A DNA stretch of 64,000 bases from Chrysoperla carnea (taxonomy: Eukaryota > Arthropoda > Insecta > Neuroptera > Chrysopidae): the NCBI RefSeq assembly GCF_905475395.1, contig NC_058341.1, positions 71,483,597 through 71,547,596 of the forward strand, in the 5' to 3' direction. The notes beneath the pieces were generated by a model. The model did not search any database and was not told the DNA's origin. It worked only from the letters and a program-made list of their open reading frames with translations. A program made the position numbers and the translations under genes. Positions 45,791-56,580 of this stretch are shown piece by piece. How positions within the stretch are numbered: the stretch's first letter is position 1; each line of letters opens with the position of its first letter.

Positions 45791-48669
45791 TTTTTATATT
45801 AACTTGAAATAAATATATTTTGTTCCTTATAACAGCCAAAACAGGTAAAAAATCATAAAAAATTTTTTTTTTTCTAAAGTATTTTAAAATTAATTTTTTT
45901 GCAATGTTACACTTGAGTTACATCATGCGTTAGTTCGCAAACTAATAAAAAATAAATGTCACATCTGAGTTACATCATGAAGCTAACCTAACCTAACATA
46001 CAACAGTATAATATGGTAAGATATAGAGGCTTATAATAAAAAGCATTATAGAATAAACACATTTTTAATAAAATTAATCGACTCATAAATAAAAAAAAAT
46101 TAATTAATCATTTTGACAAATTTACAAATTTTCCAGTCAGTTATGGTAAGCCATAAAACAGTTTTTCTTTGCATGAAAACAAAGATTCAAACTACATTTG
46201 CTGCATTTTACATTTGTGTTTCCCTTGCAGTTTGTCATTTTGCACCGATTTCTTTTTTCGTCCCAAATTGGCCAATGATCGGTTTTGTCTTTGATGACTG
46301 GAATGGGAGGTCTGGGCGCTGCTGATGCTTTCTTGCGAAGTTCTTCTTGTTCTTGTAGATGTCCTGATGGCCTTCCTCTCTTAGGAGTTGCTTTTTGTCC
46401 TTTGCCGCAAAGGGTTACTGCTAATTCTGTCCTGAAATCCTTTTGGCTCATCTTCTTGTATTCGTGTACGCACGAATGTAATATCCACGCATTTACGACA
46501 GCCATGTCGACTAAGTGGTAGAAAAGTCTGAAATACCACTTTTTGCTCTTGATTCTAATGTGGTGTCTTCCAATGTGAGAGTCCATTAGGTCGACACCAC
46601 CCATATGCTTATTATAGATTTTCACAATCTTTGGACACGGGATTTCATTATAAGTTTTTGTTTTCCTGTCGTATCTTTTGATACGTTCTTGTGGCAAAAT
46701 TCCACACATTGTAGAACCAATTGTGACAATTTGGTTGTCATGCCAGGATACAACAGTTATTGTTGTATCGTCTACAACTGTTAGCCATTCGTCTGAATAG
46801 CCCCTTTCTTTCTTCGCCATAACAGATTTTTCTTCAAACGGGCAGTCTGGAAGGCGATCTCTTCGAAAGGTACCAAGCATGAAGATGCCTTGTGTGTGGA
46901 AGAACGAAAATAAGGGCAGACTCGAGTAATAATTATCACAGTATATGGTATAATTCATATTTCTGGGGATTTCTCTAGCCAATCTAACTACAAGATTACC
47001 AGTTGTACCAAGGTCAGGTTCATTTAACAATGAAGCCTCTACATTGCCTGAAAATATTTCAAATTTATGTGCGAAACCTCTATCATCACAAAGAACGTAC
47101 AACTTGTAGCCCCATTTGTGTGGCTTGTTAGGGTTGTAAAGCCTCAAGTGGTGTTTTGTTTTTGTAGCACATGTTTGCTCATCTATTGACAGGGTAGATC
47201 TCATTGGAATAGACAATGACTTAGAATTTATCTTATCGATGACTGGTCTCAGTTTGTGCAGTCTATCTCGATTTGGATCATTAGGAGCTAGCTGTTCCGA
47301 GTTGTCATTAAAATTCAACAATGAACGTATGGTATCAAAAGTGTTTACTCCCATACAGTCACTGACAATGCTGTGTCCCCTAATAGGGTGCCACATGTCT
47401 CTCAAACTGCTACAATTAGAAATGGAAGAAAATATTAGTATTCCTAAAAATTTCTCAATTTCTGTTTTGGATATAGGTTTTGGCCTAGCCGGATTTTTTT
47501 GTGTTGAGTATAGCAAACTTCCTTCGCAAATCTTTCCTAAAAGTTCATTGTCGAAGAAGTACTTAAAAAAATCGTATGGATGTTCCAAACGAGACACTAC
47601 TTCAGGTAAGCTATAGTCTCCTTTAAATCTGGTTTGTTCCTCCCTATATTCCAAATTACCATGCGTCCATATCTGTTTCGGTTTCTTACTTTTACTTGCC
47701 CTTTTATTTTTATTTACATTACTTACGGAGGCCTTTTGTTTGTCGGACTCAAGTGGTCGTTTTCTTTTCCCTTTCGTCTTTTTCTTTTTTTTCCCTTTGT
47801 TCTGGGGCTTTTTTGCTGCTTCACTCATTATTTTTATAGAATCATCAATTGGCACTGACTCACCTTCGACATCAGAAACCACATCCTCTGCAACCTGGAT
47901 CTCGGCATGATCACAGCTTGTAGGTGCTGGCACATCTTCCTCGTCATGTAGGCCTAACGATGCAGATGTAGATGCAGATGTAGATGCAGATGCAGATGCA
48001 AGTGCTTCGTCTAATTGTTTGATTAGTTCTCGGTCATCAATTTCTTCGTTGATATCATCTTCATCAAGCAGCTCCCCCAATTCATCTTCACTATCGTAGG
48101 GAAGAGTCAAGATGTTTATTATTTCAGGATCTTTGATACTTCTATCCATTGCACCTAAAAATAATTGAAATAGCATAAATCTTGTGTAAAACTTATAGTT
48201 AGGCTGAAAAAGAAAACACTAACAGCTTCATGATGTAACTCTCAAGTTACATAAAAATTATTGATCAACTTCATTGTGTGCATGATGTTACACTTGAGTT
48301 ACATAGAGAAAATTATTCATAAGAATAAATATATGTCAAAACTACACTTACCTGAATAGAATTTGTAAAGCTGAGGTGTTCATGTATCAAAATATATTTG
48401 TCAGTAGCTGTAGTTTCCTTAAATAATAAGACAAAACTGATATAAAAATGAGGTAACCTCAAAGTTGGCCAAGTCAGGGACTCCACACTAAACAACTTTT
48501 TTTTCCCCAGCTGTCTCCCAACCAAATACTGTTGCTATTGGCTTTAGACCATAATGCATGATGTCTCAACTAAGTTACAAAATGTAGTTCTCAATAATCC
48601 CAACAGAATGCGTTAGAATGCCAAAAGAATATTATGTTACTCCTTAGTTACACTATGTGTCAAAGGGTT
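45770..48669 (-). mobile_element. piggyBac-like DNA transposon
   Basis: The right end reads, toward the outside, TAGTTACACTATGTGTCAAA then GGG followed by TT, with AA beyond the solo LTR (GGTT/AAGG), reconstituting the TTAA target. Subterminal repeats around GTTACACTTGAGTTACATCA occur on both sides (45905, 45960, 48290, 48565). The left end is less clear; a degraded AATGACACATGATTTTT near 45780 may be its remnant, at the limit of the BEL Gag sequence. Confidence 0.75.
46137..48176 (-). CDS. piggyBac-like transposase (PGBD type)
   Basis: An uninterrupted 679-residue frame. The N-terminus is long and acidic (EDELGELLDEDDINEE) with a basic, NLS-like stretch (NKGKKKKKTKGKRKRP). The catalytic core has the three conserved aspartates of piggyBac enzymes: TLSIDEQTCATKTK, YTIYCDNYYSSLPLF and NKHMGGVDLMDSHIG. 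The C-terminus is a cysteine-rich domain (CKMTNCKGNTNVKCSKC, LNLCFHAKKNCF). The length is slightly above the usual 550-650. The Met at 48149 (MDRSIKDPEII) could be the true start, since such proteins often begin with an acidic patch. Terminal and subterminal repeats flank it. It appears functional at sequence level. Confidence 0.93.
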   Translation of the reverse strand: MLFQLFLGAMDRSIKDPEIINILTLPYDSEDELGELLDEDDINEEIDDRELIKQLDEALASASASTSASTSASLGLHDEEDVPAPTSCDHAEIQVAEDVVSDVEGESVPIDDSIKIMSEAAKKPQNKGKKKKKTKGKRKRPLESDKQKASVSNVNKNKRASKSKKPKQIWTHGNLEYREEQTRFKGDYSLPEVVSRLEHPYDFFKYFFDNELLGKICEGSLLYSTQKNPARPKPISKTEIEKFLGILIFSSISNCSSLRDMWHPIRGHSIVSDCMGVNTFDTIRSLLNFNDNSEQLAPNDPNRDRLHKLRPVIDKINSKSLSIPMRSTLSIDEQTCATKTKHHLRLYNPNKPHKWGYKLYVLCDDRGFAHKFEIFSGNVEASLLNEPDLGTTGNLVVRLAREIPRNMNYTIYCDNYYSSLPLFSFFHTQGIFMLGTFRRDRLPDCPFEEKSVMAKKERGYSDEWLTVVDDTTITVVSWHDNQIVTIGSTMCGILPQERIKRYDRKTKTYNEIPCPKIVKIYNKHMGGVDLMDSHIGRHHIRIKSKKWYFRLFYHLVDMAVVNAWILHSCVHEYKKMSQKDFRTELAVTLCGKGQKATPKRGRPSGHLQEQEELRKKASAAPRPPIPVIKDKTDHWPIWDEKRNRCKMTNCKGNTNVKCSKCSLNLCFHAKKNCFMAYHN

Positions 48670-49632
48670 TGAAGCAAAAGATAAAAGAAAGTAAACCCTT
48701 GATGGGGTTTATAGAAAATGAGAATATCAAAATTAGATTAAAGAGTTACGAGTTAAAAAGTGAGTACGAGTGAAGAAAGTGTGCTAGGGCCCACCCATAC
48801 AGTTTTCGGGGATAATTGTACTTTTAGAGCCACCCTGATATTTAAAACCGACAGGTCCAGAGGATAAGATCAGAACTGGAAGGAATGTTTAGTGTTCAAA
48901 GTAAAGGCTTCATACTCTACGTTCCAAAAGTTACCGCGTGGATTTAAATCACACATCTACAAAACAAAAGGTACAAGAGGAAAATTTAAATATAATATCA
49001 AGATAATTATAAACTTGAAAGGTACTTTATGAAACTATAATCAATTACAAATCTTATAAAGTATACTAATTTCAACGCATTAAGTGTTATTACGAAAACT
49101 TATAAAGTATACAATTTTTTAACACATAGCGTATTTACTACAAAAACTTATAAAGTCTACAAAATTTTACACATTGCGTGTTTATTGAATAACAAAATAC
49201 AATTTTAAGCCATTTAAATGTAGAAACATTAAATAAATTTATATTAAATTTTTAAAAGGATGCATAACATAGTGAAATTAAAACATTTCACAATATAACC
49301 CCAAAACCCAAAAATTAGAATAAATTAAACATACCAGATCATTTTTATAAAAATACCTCCTCTAGCTCACATATTGTTTGAAAATATATCACGTGCAAAT
49401 AATTTTAAAGATTATATACTGAATATAAGATCCATTTTTGTTAATATTTTAAATTTAATCCATACTCTCCGAGATCCCAAATAGAAGAGAGCTCATAATC
49501 AAAACTCAAACAAATAGGTTATTAAATTACTCCGCGCAGCGATCAACTCCGCATAAGAAAATAGATCTATTAATTTATGTAATATGTTGTGTTCGTAATT
49601 TATGTACACTAACTGACATAAATTACGGAACA
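48670..49632 (-). mobile_element. Solo LTR of the 61281 Gypsy family (copy B)
   Basis: Reads on the minus strand from TGTTCCGTAATTTATG (49632) to TTTTGCTTCA (48670), 963 bases. It is flanked by the 4-base duplication GGTT (48666-48669 and 49633-49636). The insertion falls at the junction of the piggyBac terminus (GGG) and its TTAA target. Confidence 0.92.
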
Positions 49633-49636
49633 GGTT

Positions 49637-50879
49637 AAGGTAGAATTTTACTAAAGAAAGACACCAGCATTTAAGTGAAGTGTAGTTCGAAAGCAAAAAT
49701 TACAAAAACTCCTTGGAAAAATGTATATATGTATTTAATGAACGCAAACGTCTACATGGAAATCGAGAAATTGTATTTAGAGGGAAAAAAAGCTCATATT
49801 AACTATGACAAAATATTATTTCGAAGAACGTCCACAAATAAATCGAGCCACATTAGATCAAACAATTACTAATGAAAAAATTGAAACTAATATTACTGAG
49901 AATGTTCAAGATGAAAGGACGGCTATTAGAAAACGTTTATTGTCATCTCCACTGAAGAAAACCTTTGACGTTAGCAAAACCAGATTTACAGAACACCGAA
50001 AATCTTCATAACTCACCCTAGACAAATAATGTAAAAAAATTACATCTTTATTTAAACCGAAACACGATTCTGAGACTGATCGAATTAAAATTCAAACCAG
50101 AGAGTGGCGAATAACTTATTTTGAGATACACGTCGTCCGAAACACACCAATAGCAAACAAAGAAGGTAACAGAAAATCATATAACGACCAATGCAACGAC
50201 TCGGTACAAGACTATTATAAGCAAAAATAACCGTTCCCAAGCTGCCTGGTTAGCGTGGAGACAACGAACCGAAACCCTCCATTTGACAATAATCACCTAA
50301 ATAATAAAAATAAAATAAAATACAATAAAACAAAATGCAATAAAACAAAATATAATATTAACAAATATCTCTCCAAAAATAATCTAAAATCTAAAAACAT
50401 TCCAAAATCAAAAATAAACTAAATATAAATCGCAACAGAAACATTTTTTTCCAGCTTGGCACTTTAGATACAAGAACTTGAATGCAACTAGCTGCTCTTG
50501 CTGAACAAGTACGATGATATTGGGCTATAATAATAATAAAATAATAATAATGGAATCAGTAATCTATGTAAAAGACTTTCTAGGTGTATGGTAGCTTTCG
50601 TATCTGACTTGGAAGGTTTTTCGATTTTCTTCACTTACTATATTTATACTTATATTTTTACTAGAATCTTATAATAATTGAACTCTGCGGAAAACAGCTT
50701 CGTTTTTGGCTATTAAATAGGTTAACTTTTGTGCATCCTTGCTTGTTATTTCAAAATACCAGAAAAATAACCAAAATAATAGCAAATTCGGAAAACAGAA
50801 AATAATGATAAAAATTAAATTGTTAACGCTAAATGATTCAAAATAAAACCACTAATTAATACTTAGTACTACATTCACG
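49637..50879 (+). other. Probable upstream part of the CR1-like element; uncertain
   Basis: Short plus-strand frames at 49675-49872 and 49805-50011 (TNEKIETNITENVQDERTAI) have no recognised match. A 5' untranslated region or decayed ORF1 N-terminus of the following element is possible. Confidence 0.3.
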
Positions 50880-51980
50880 ATGAAGATGAAGTATGCGACC
50901 GTTAAAGTTCACATGAAAAATGAAGAGATGAGTAACAATTTGAGAATTAATCAAGAAGCAATTATTTTATATCTTAGAAACAAACTAGCTTCCACGCATT
51001 GCAAGGTTTCTGATTTAGAAAATGAAATTGATAAATTAGAACAAACTATTAAGTGTAAAAAAAATACAAATCATGGACAGTGAGCTAAAGCGCTATATTA
51101 ATTTTAAAACTCTCTTCAAGAGTAGTACGCAAACAGAAACAACATCTATTCATAACATAGGAACATAAGCTTCTAATTTTGATTTACTGCCCATTACGAC
51201 ATCACATGACTTTTGCTTTCAAACGGAAATATAAGAAAGCTTTGATTTTAGCAGTCAAACAGAAATTATACAAAGGCGTGATAATGACTTTTAAGTAAAA
51301 GCTATTTGTAGTTGTATACTCGATCAATCAAAATTGGTTTTTCAAAATGACTTTGTTACTAATTATACTAATATCCCTGGGAAATCTGCTGATGTAATTA
51401 AATCGGTTGAAACAGGTTCACTAGATCTAAACAGTGTTTGTGACTCTTATAATATTCAGTGTGGAACAATTAATACAAATAATTAAGTGGAATCCAAAAC
51501 ACAGCTATACGTTAAGAAAATTAAAAGAAATAGGCGTAGCAGTACACACAAAAATCAAGAAAAACTGCAAAGCAATTGTCATCTATCTAACAAAAAGCAT
51601 AAAAACACTATAACTAATTCCGTTAAAGAGGTTAATACATCAGGAGTAATTTCGCTTAAAGTTTCGCCGAAAGTCCTTATAGTTTCAGATGGGATAGGCA
51701 AGGGCTATACACTACAATTAAAAGATTATTTACCACATCATTATGAAGTATCTCCTTTTACAAAAACGAATGGGTCTGGGCTGATGGCTTAGAAAATTTA
51801 TCATACGATCTAACAACATCTGATCATGTAATTATTTTCTTGAGCTCTTATCATGTAGATGCTACGGAAGAAAGCAGTTTAGCAATAACTGAAATAAAAC
51901 TACTTTCCCTAATTAAAAAGTCCAAGAATAGCAATTGGATTTTCTCTACAATATCATTCAAGTATAACATTCATGCTTTT

Positions 51981-53836
51981 TTTTTTTTTATACTGTATTT
52001 TTAACTAATAATGTCATATATACAGTGTGAGAAGGTTAAATCACTTGTTGGTTATATTTATATATATATTTTTTTATGTTTCTTGAGATGAAAGTTTGTG
52101 TTAAAAGGTTAGATTTTTTATTTTGTTATGTTTGTAATTTATGTGTTGAGCATAGGAGTTGAATAGAGTTATACATTTTGATTTTTTTTAAGAAATTAAT
52201 CACACTGATATTATTTGATTCACTGTCACTTAATATATTTTTTAAGTTGTTTGTATTTAGATTTAGTTCGATTCTCCACTTTGAGTAAATTTTACAAGTA
52301 AGTAGTAGGTGTTTTATGGTTAAGGGAGTATTGCATGTTTGACACATTGGTTGAGGGGATTTTGTAAGCAGATACTTATGGGTTAATTTTGAGTGTCCCA
52401 TTCTCAGTCTCGTTATTATCACTTGGTCTTTTCTGTTGGTGTTTAGTGAGGTTTGCCATATTCGTGTGTCATCTTTTATTTCTTTGAGTTTGTTATGATG
52501 GACATTTTGCCATTCGTCAGTGCGTTTCTTTATAAATAATTCATTTATATGGTTTAGAATGTCATTTTTGGTACTTTTATAGTACTCTTGTCCTGTAGTG
52601 TGAGCTTCTTCGGCTGCTTTATCTGCCAGTTCGTTACCCTCTATATTTGCGTGTCCAGGTACCCATAGGAACGTTATTTTGATATTTTTGTCGAGGAGTT
52701 CATAGACACACCTTTGAATTTTTTTAAAGATAGTAGATCCAGTTTGTTTGCTTTCGAGTGCCCTTAAAACACTCAGCGAATCTGTGATGATCACGAACTG
52801 GTTGCTATTTATTGAGTTTATATACTTTATTGATTTATAGATGGCAGTTGCTTCGGCTGTAAAATGGGATGCGTGTGGATTTAGTTTGTATCTTTGGATG
52901 TTATTTTCATGGACAAATGCACAAGCTGTAGATGTGTCATTCCTTGATCCGTCTGTGTATATTTTAGTATGATGTTGATATTTTTGTATTAATTGTTTAA
53001 ATTTATTTTTATGTATTTTTGTCGGGATCTGATGTTTTGGTATGAAATTTAGTTTTGTGTTTACATCTATTTTGTAATTAGTCCAGGGTGGGTCGAATTC
53101 GGTGGTATTTAACTTGTGAATCTGTGCTATTTGTTGTTTATCTATTTCTAATGATCGCAAGATGACATCTAATTTTTCTGATATAGGGAGGGGTAAGGAT
53201 TTTTTAAGACCAAGTATGTGTTTGTATGACGTGTTGAGTCTATTTTTTGATAATATAATCTTTTTTCTTTTCAATGCTGTTTAAGTAGTATTTTAACAAG
53301 TAGATTTGTCTTTTTGTACTTAGTTTGTGTTGACCCCCTTCAGCGTATAAGGAGTTAGTAGGTGTTGTTCTGAATGCTCCTGATATTATTCGCATACATG
53401 TGTTGTTAAGCGTATCTAATTGTTTGATATTCGATGTATTTGCAGAGTCGTAGATGTGACATCCGTAATCAAATTTTGTTTGTATGCATGCTTTATAATA
53501 CTTCAGGAGACAGCTCCTATCTGCGCCATTGTTCTTATTTGCTATAGTCCTTAGGATGTTAATTTTGTTCAGTATTGACCCTTTCAAGCTTTCAATATGG
53601 GGTTTCCATGTCAGTTTTTCATCGAAGGTCATGTCGAGAAATTTATGAGTGGAAGTGTTTTGTACTTGATTATTGTTAATTTTTAGTGTAATTTCTTGTT
53701 TTGACTTTTTATGGAAGCATATGTATTTTGTTTTGCTGTTGGATATTTTTAGGCCAGTTTCTTTCACCCACTTTTGTATGTTGTCTATTGTTGCCTGGAG
53801 ATACTTCTTTGCGTAATTGGGATTTGGAGCAGATAT
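51981..53836 (-). mobile_element. I-like non-LTR element B, 5'-truncated, with 12-bp target duplication
   Basis: The insertion is flanked by ATTCATGCTTTT at 51969-51980 and 53837-53848. The minus-strand poly(A) tail (T run at 51981-51989) and 5' truncation within reverse transcriptase are typical of target-primed reverse transcription. It carries the end of reverse transcriptase and RNase H. Removing it and one duplication restores a continuous host frame. Confidence 0.93.
52126..53836 (-). pseudogene. I-like element B: reverse transcriptase end and RNase H
   Basis: 53836-53240 encodes the end of reverse transcriptase (IQKWVKETGLKISNSKTKYI, HKFLDMTFDEKLTWKPHIES, YYKACIQTKFDYGCHIYDSA). After a frame change near 53270, 52126-53274 contains RNase H with KIYTDGSRND, HFTAEATAIYKSI, FVIITDSLSVLRAL and WVPGHANIEGNELADKAAEE (catalytic D, E, D and the His loop). 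It ends with a C-terminal motif MCQTCNTPLTIKHLLLTC. This RT plus RNase H order marks I/LOA/R1-type LINEs. It is related to but clearly different from element A at 11428-15545. Confidence 0.9.
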
Positions 53837-54059
53837 ATTCATGCTTTTAACTCAATTATATTTAAATTAAATCAAAACTTGGAAGAACAACTGTTCAAAG
53901 AAAGAGACACAACAACTATATATTTAAATAAATCACTTTGTATAAACGTTTACAAAAAGGATGGTTATAATATAAATCGAATTAGCAAAAGAAAAATTAT
54001 TCACTTTTAGCAGTATTATCGGTGAGTATTGTGGTGATAGAATTAATGCTAATAGTCCA

Positions 54060-54520
54060 ACTCATCAACTCAGTACGAATGTTGCATTAAACCATGAACA
54101 GGTAAATAACGTCGTGGGCCAACGAAGACATGTAAATGTTTCTAAAGCTTCAAAAATCTTAACTCCACTAAAAAACGAACAAGGTAAAAATGAATTTTTT
54201 AATTCTACATTCAGGGGTTGCGAAATAAAGAATTACAGCTTGACCAATTTATTGTCTAATATAAAAAAAAGTTTTATCCATTAAAAGCTATACAAAAATT
54301 CATAGTAGTTCCCGGAAACTTTTTAAAAAAGGTGGCACAATGATTTTTAAAAACGATAGTTGTAATGTAGGAAATATAAAGTGAGACATGATATCGAACA
54401 TTTAAATATAGAAAAAACAATTAAATGTTTGGGTGTAGAAGCAAACATTAATACCGAACCACTTACTCTACTCTGTGTACATTGTCGTGTACCGGTTGTA
54501 GGCTGCCACCAAAAGTCTTA
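54060..54520 (+). pseudogene. Start of the CR1-like ORF2 endonuclease, decayed
   Basis: NNVVGQRRHVNVSKASKIL, ENEFF-like NEFFNSTFRGCEIKNYSLTN and, past stops, GGTMIFKNDSCNVGNI, HLNIEKTIKCLGVEANI and PLTLLCVHCRVPVVG. The last three resemble the GG-V-IY / E-LGIE / ICVYR-P series of LINE endonucleases. The rest of ORF2 is missing. Tentative. Confidence 0.45.
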
Positions 54521-54599
54521 ATATTTTGAAAGGAGAGACTTTATGAATACGATCTTTTTTTATTTAGAAAATATCACTTTATTTGTTCGATTACTAATT

Positions 54600-54815
54600 A
54601 AGTTGAAGTTATACTTTCCGTTGTAATAATCACTGTATGAATTTTGATTATTTAGCTTGCCTTTAAATATAAAACATTTAGGTCGAAATATAAAATATTG
54701 TGACGTAAATTTTAAATATTAAATATTTATTTTTGCTGACCAGCTAAATAAATCAAACCATGTTACTATTACAATTTAGGTTATAACATTATTAAAAATA
54801 TAATTACTTAATAAT
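54600..54815 (-). repeat. Dispersed MITE-like repeat, copy B
   Basis: Inverse of copy A at 39560-39760: AAATATAAAATATTGTGACG followed by TAAATTTTAAATATTAAATA. Confidence 0.7.
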
Positions 54816-55108
54816 ACTAATTTTTGATTGACTTAGTGTGCTAGAAACCACGTTTTTAAGGATAACGCCGTCCAGGGCCTAACACACCTTCCGACTTTTT
54901 TTAGAGGGAAAATAATTGCAAATTATTTTTCATCTAACTCAGAAGTAAAGTTATCCCTTAGAGAAAAATTAAAAATTTACAAAACGAAAACTTGGAAAAC
55001 TATAAGGATAACTTCGTTAAATCAATCATTACGAAATAAAAAGAAATTTAAATTTTGAAGAGTAACGAAATTGTAAATAATTTGGTTTGGGAAAAAAAAT
55101 TTAAGTTT

Positions 55109-55846
55109 TAACTATTATAAACAATTTCGTTTTACAATAGTACACAATGAGTTGAAATGTGATCGATATTTAATGAATTATTTTGCAACTATGCAAAAAT
55201 TATGTTTACTATTTTTATGAAGTAAATATGTAGTAAAAATAAAATAATTGTAAAAATATTTGTAAACTTGAAAAGTTTTTGCAATTGTGCTTTAAAAAAA
55301 AAAAAAAATTAATAATAATAAACATGATTGCCCTTGAAAAATTATACTGATTCTTCCATATGTTTCCACATTCGTATAATTTCAACTTGAAATGTGGAAT
55401 CTCAGTACCGGTTGTGCTGCGGGGGTTTTGTCTACCACTTCTGCTAGTCGTGTTGATGAGGTTTGGGGGGGGGGGCGTGTAAGCTACTGATTGTAACTGT
55501 GAATTTTCAATTGATTTTGGAGGATTTCATCCATTTGATTTAACCGATGCTGGTTGTGTCCCAATTCGGATAAATCCATATTAACAATCTTCATTGGTTT
55601 TAAATTAACTGCCGTTAAGCTAATGTTTTTTATCTTCTGTTTTAAGTTTTAACTATTATAAACAATTTCGTTTTACAATAGTACACAATGAGTTGAAATG
55701 TGATAGATATTTAATGAATTATTTTGCAACTATGCAAAAATTATGTTTTACTATTTTTATGAAGTAAGTATGTAGTAAAAATAAATTAATTGTAAAAATA
55801 TTTGTAAACTTGAAAAATTTTTGCAATTTTGCGTTTAAAAAAAAAA
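55109..55846. repeat. ~200-bp direct repeats around a 340-bp centre (TRIM-like)
   Basis: AACTATTATAAACAATTTCG to a long A run is present at 55109-55307 and 55647-55846, almost identical. The centre has a short minus-strand frame (LKPMKIVNMDLSELGHNQHR) and a G10 tract near 55468. This could be a terminal-repeat retrotransposon in miniature or a local segmental duplication; no TG/CA ends or primer site were established. Confidence 0.65.
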
Positions 55847-56159
55847 TATTTGGAAAACGGTTGACCCTGCAGGTCATCCCTGTAACTTCCCGCTAAGTAT
55901 TGACTCATAACGTGTAAAAAATTTTATCTATTCTGATGTTATTTCCACTCGCATTTTATTGTAATTAGATGTGATCTTAGACTAAAATCTGATGAAATTT
56001 TTAATCAGATTTTAGTACGCAAATACTAAATACTAAATAATTTAAACATTAAAACACCGTTAAGTGTATTACCGTTTTTATAATTTAAACGGTATAGATT
56101 TAAGTGTTTTTGGCAAGCTCAAAAATTTCATAGACGTTTGATAAAACACTATTTTTTAA

Positions 56160-56580
56160 ATTTTCAAATCGCGATAACTTTAGAATGAATAAACCGATTT
56201 TCACGCGGTTGGTGACATTCGACGCAGTTTTTGAAGCTTCATGAAGAATCTTTAAGTTTCAATTGATAGAACAAAAAATTTTGAGGTTTTTCCGAAAAAA
56301 CGCTTTTTTGGGTTTTCTTTCGTCAACGATAACTCACGAACGAATCAACCGATTTTGACCGGACTGGCGGTGATCGACGTGGCTTTTTGATGTTGAGAGC
56401 TGATTAGTTTTTGGAATTGATCGATACAGCCGTTTAAAAGATATTCAAAAATAACCACTTAAAAAAAATTTTTTTTTGCAGTTTTTTTGAGATTTCTCGA
56501 AATCTATCGAATCGGTCCAAATAGGCCTCAAAATCTAAGTTTGGTCAAGACCTTTCGAATGGCACCAACCGCGATCAAAT
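56160..56580. repeat. Diverged ~145-bp tandem units (satellite-like)
   Basis: Two imperfect units share GCGATAACT or ACGATAACTC, GAATCAACCGATTTTGACCG or AATAAACCGATTTTCACGCG, TTCGACGCAGTTTTTGAAGC or ATCGACGTGGC, and a TTCCGAAAAAACGC-type end. A third partial unit follows. It is noncoding. Confidence 0.6.

Larger units (their letters stand above)
50880..54010 (+). pseudogene. CR1-like non-LTR ORF1 with coiled coil and SGNH esterase domain, split by an insertion
   Basis: The coiled-coil part is 50880-51083 (LRNKLASTHCKVSDLENEID), then degenerate SSTQTETT/QTEI repeats. The SGNH-hydrolase-like domain starts at about 51660 with SPKVLIVSDGIGKGYTLQLK (DGIGKG in place of the usual GDS block), YEVSPFTKTNGSG, then a frameshift and TSDHVIIFLSSYHVDATEE. 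It is interrupted at 51968 by the I-like element (51981-53836) and resumes at 53849: SIIFKLNQNLEEQLFKERDT and YNINRISKRKIIHF, the usual Asp/His-box end (here Asn for His). Several stops are present. An esterase-containing ORF1 is known from CR1/L2-type LINEs. Confidence 0.65.

Noticed and set aside
45985..46000. Telomere-like (TAACC)n sequence, also near 5000
   Set aside because: Only two to three units; too short to indicate a telomeric array.
47239..47858. Plus-strand frames within the piggyBac gene
   Set aside because: Antisense shadows of a strongly supported transposase frame.
11428..53836. Elements A and B as two halves of one I-like element separated by a 38-kb insertion
   Set aside because: Order on the minus strand is wrong for a single split element, they differ in the overlapping reverse transcriptase region, and B has its own 12-base target duplication.
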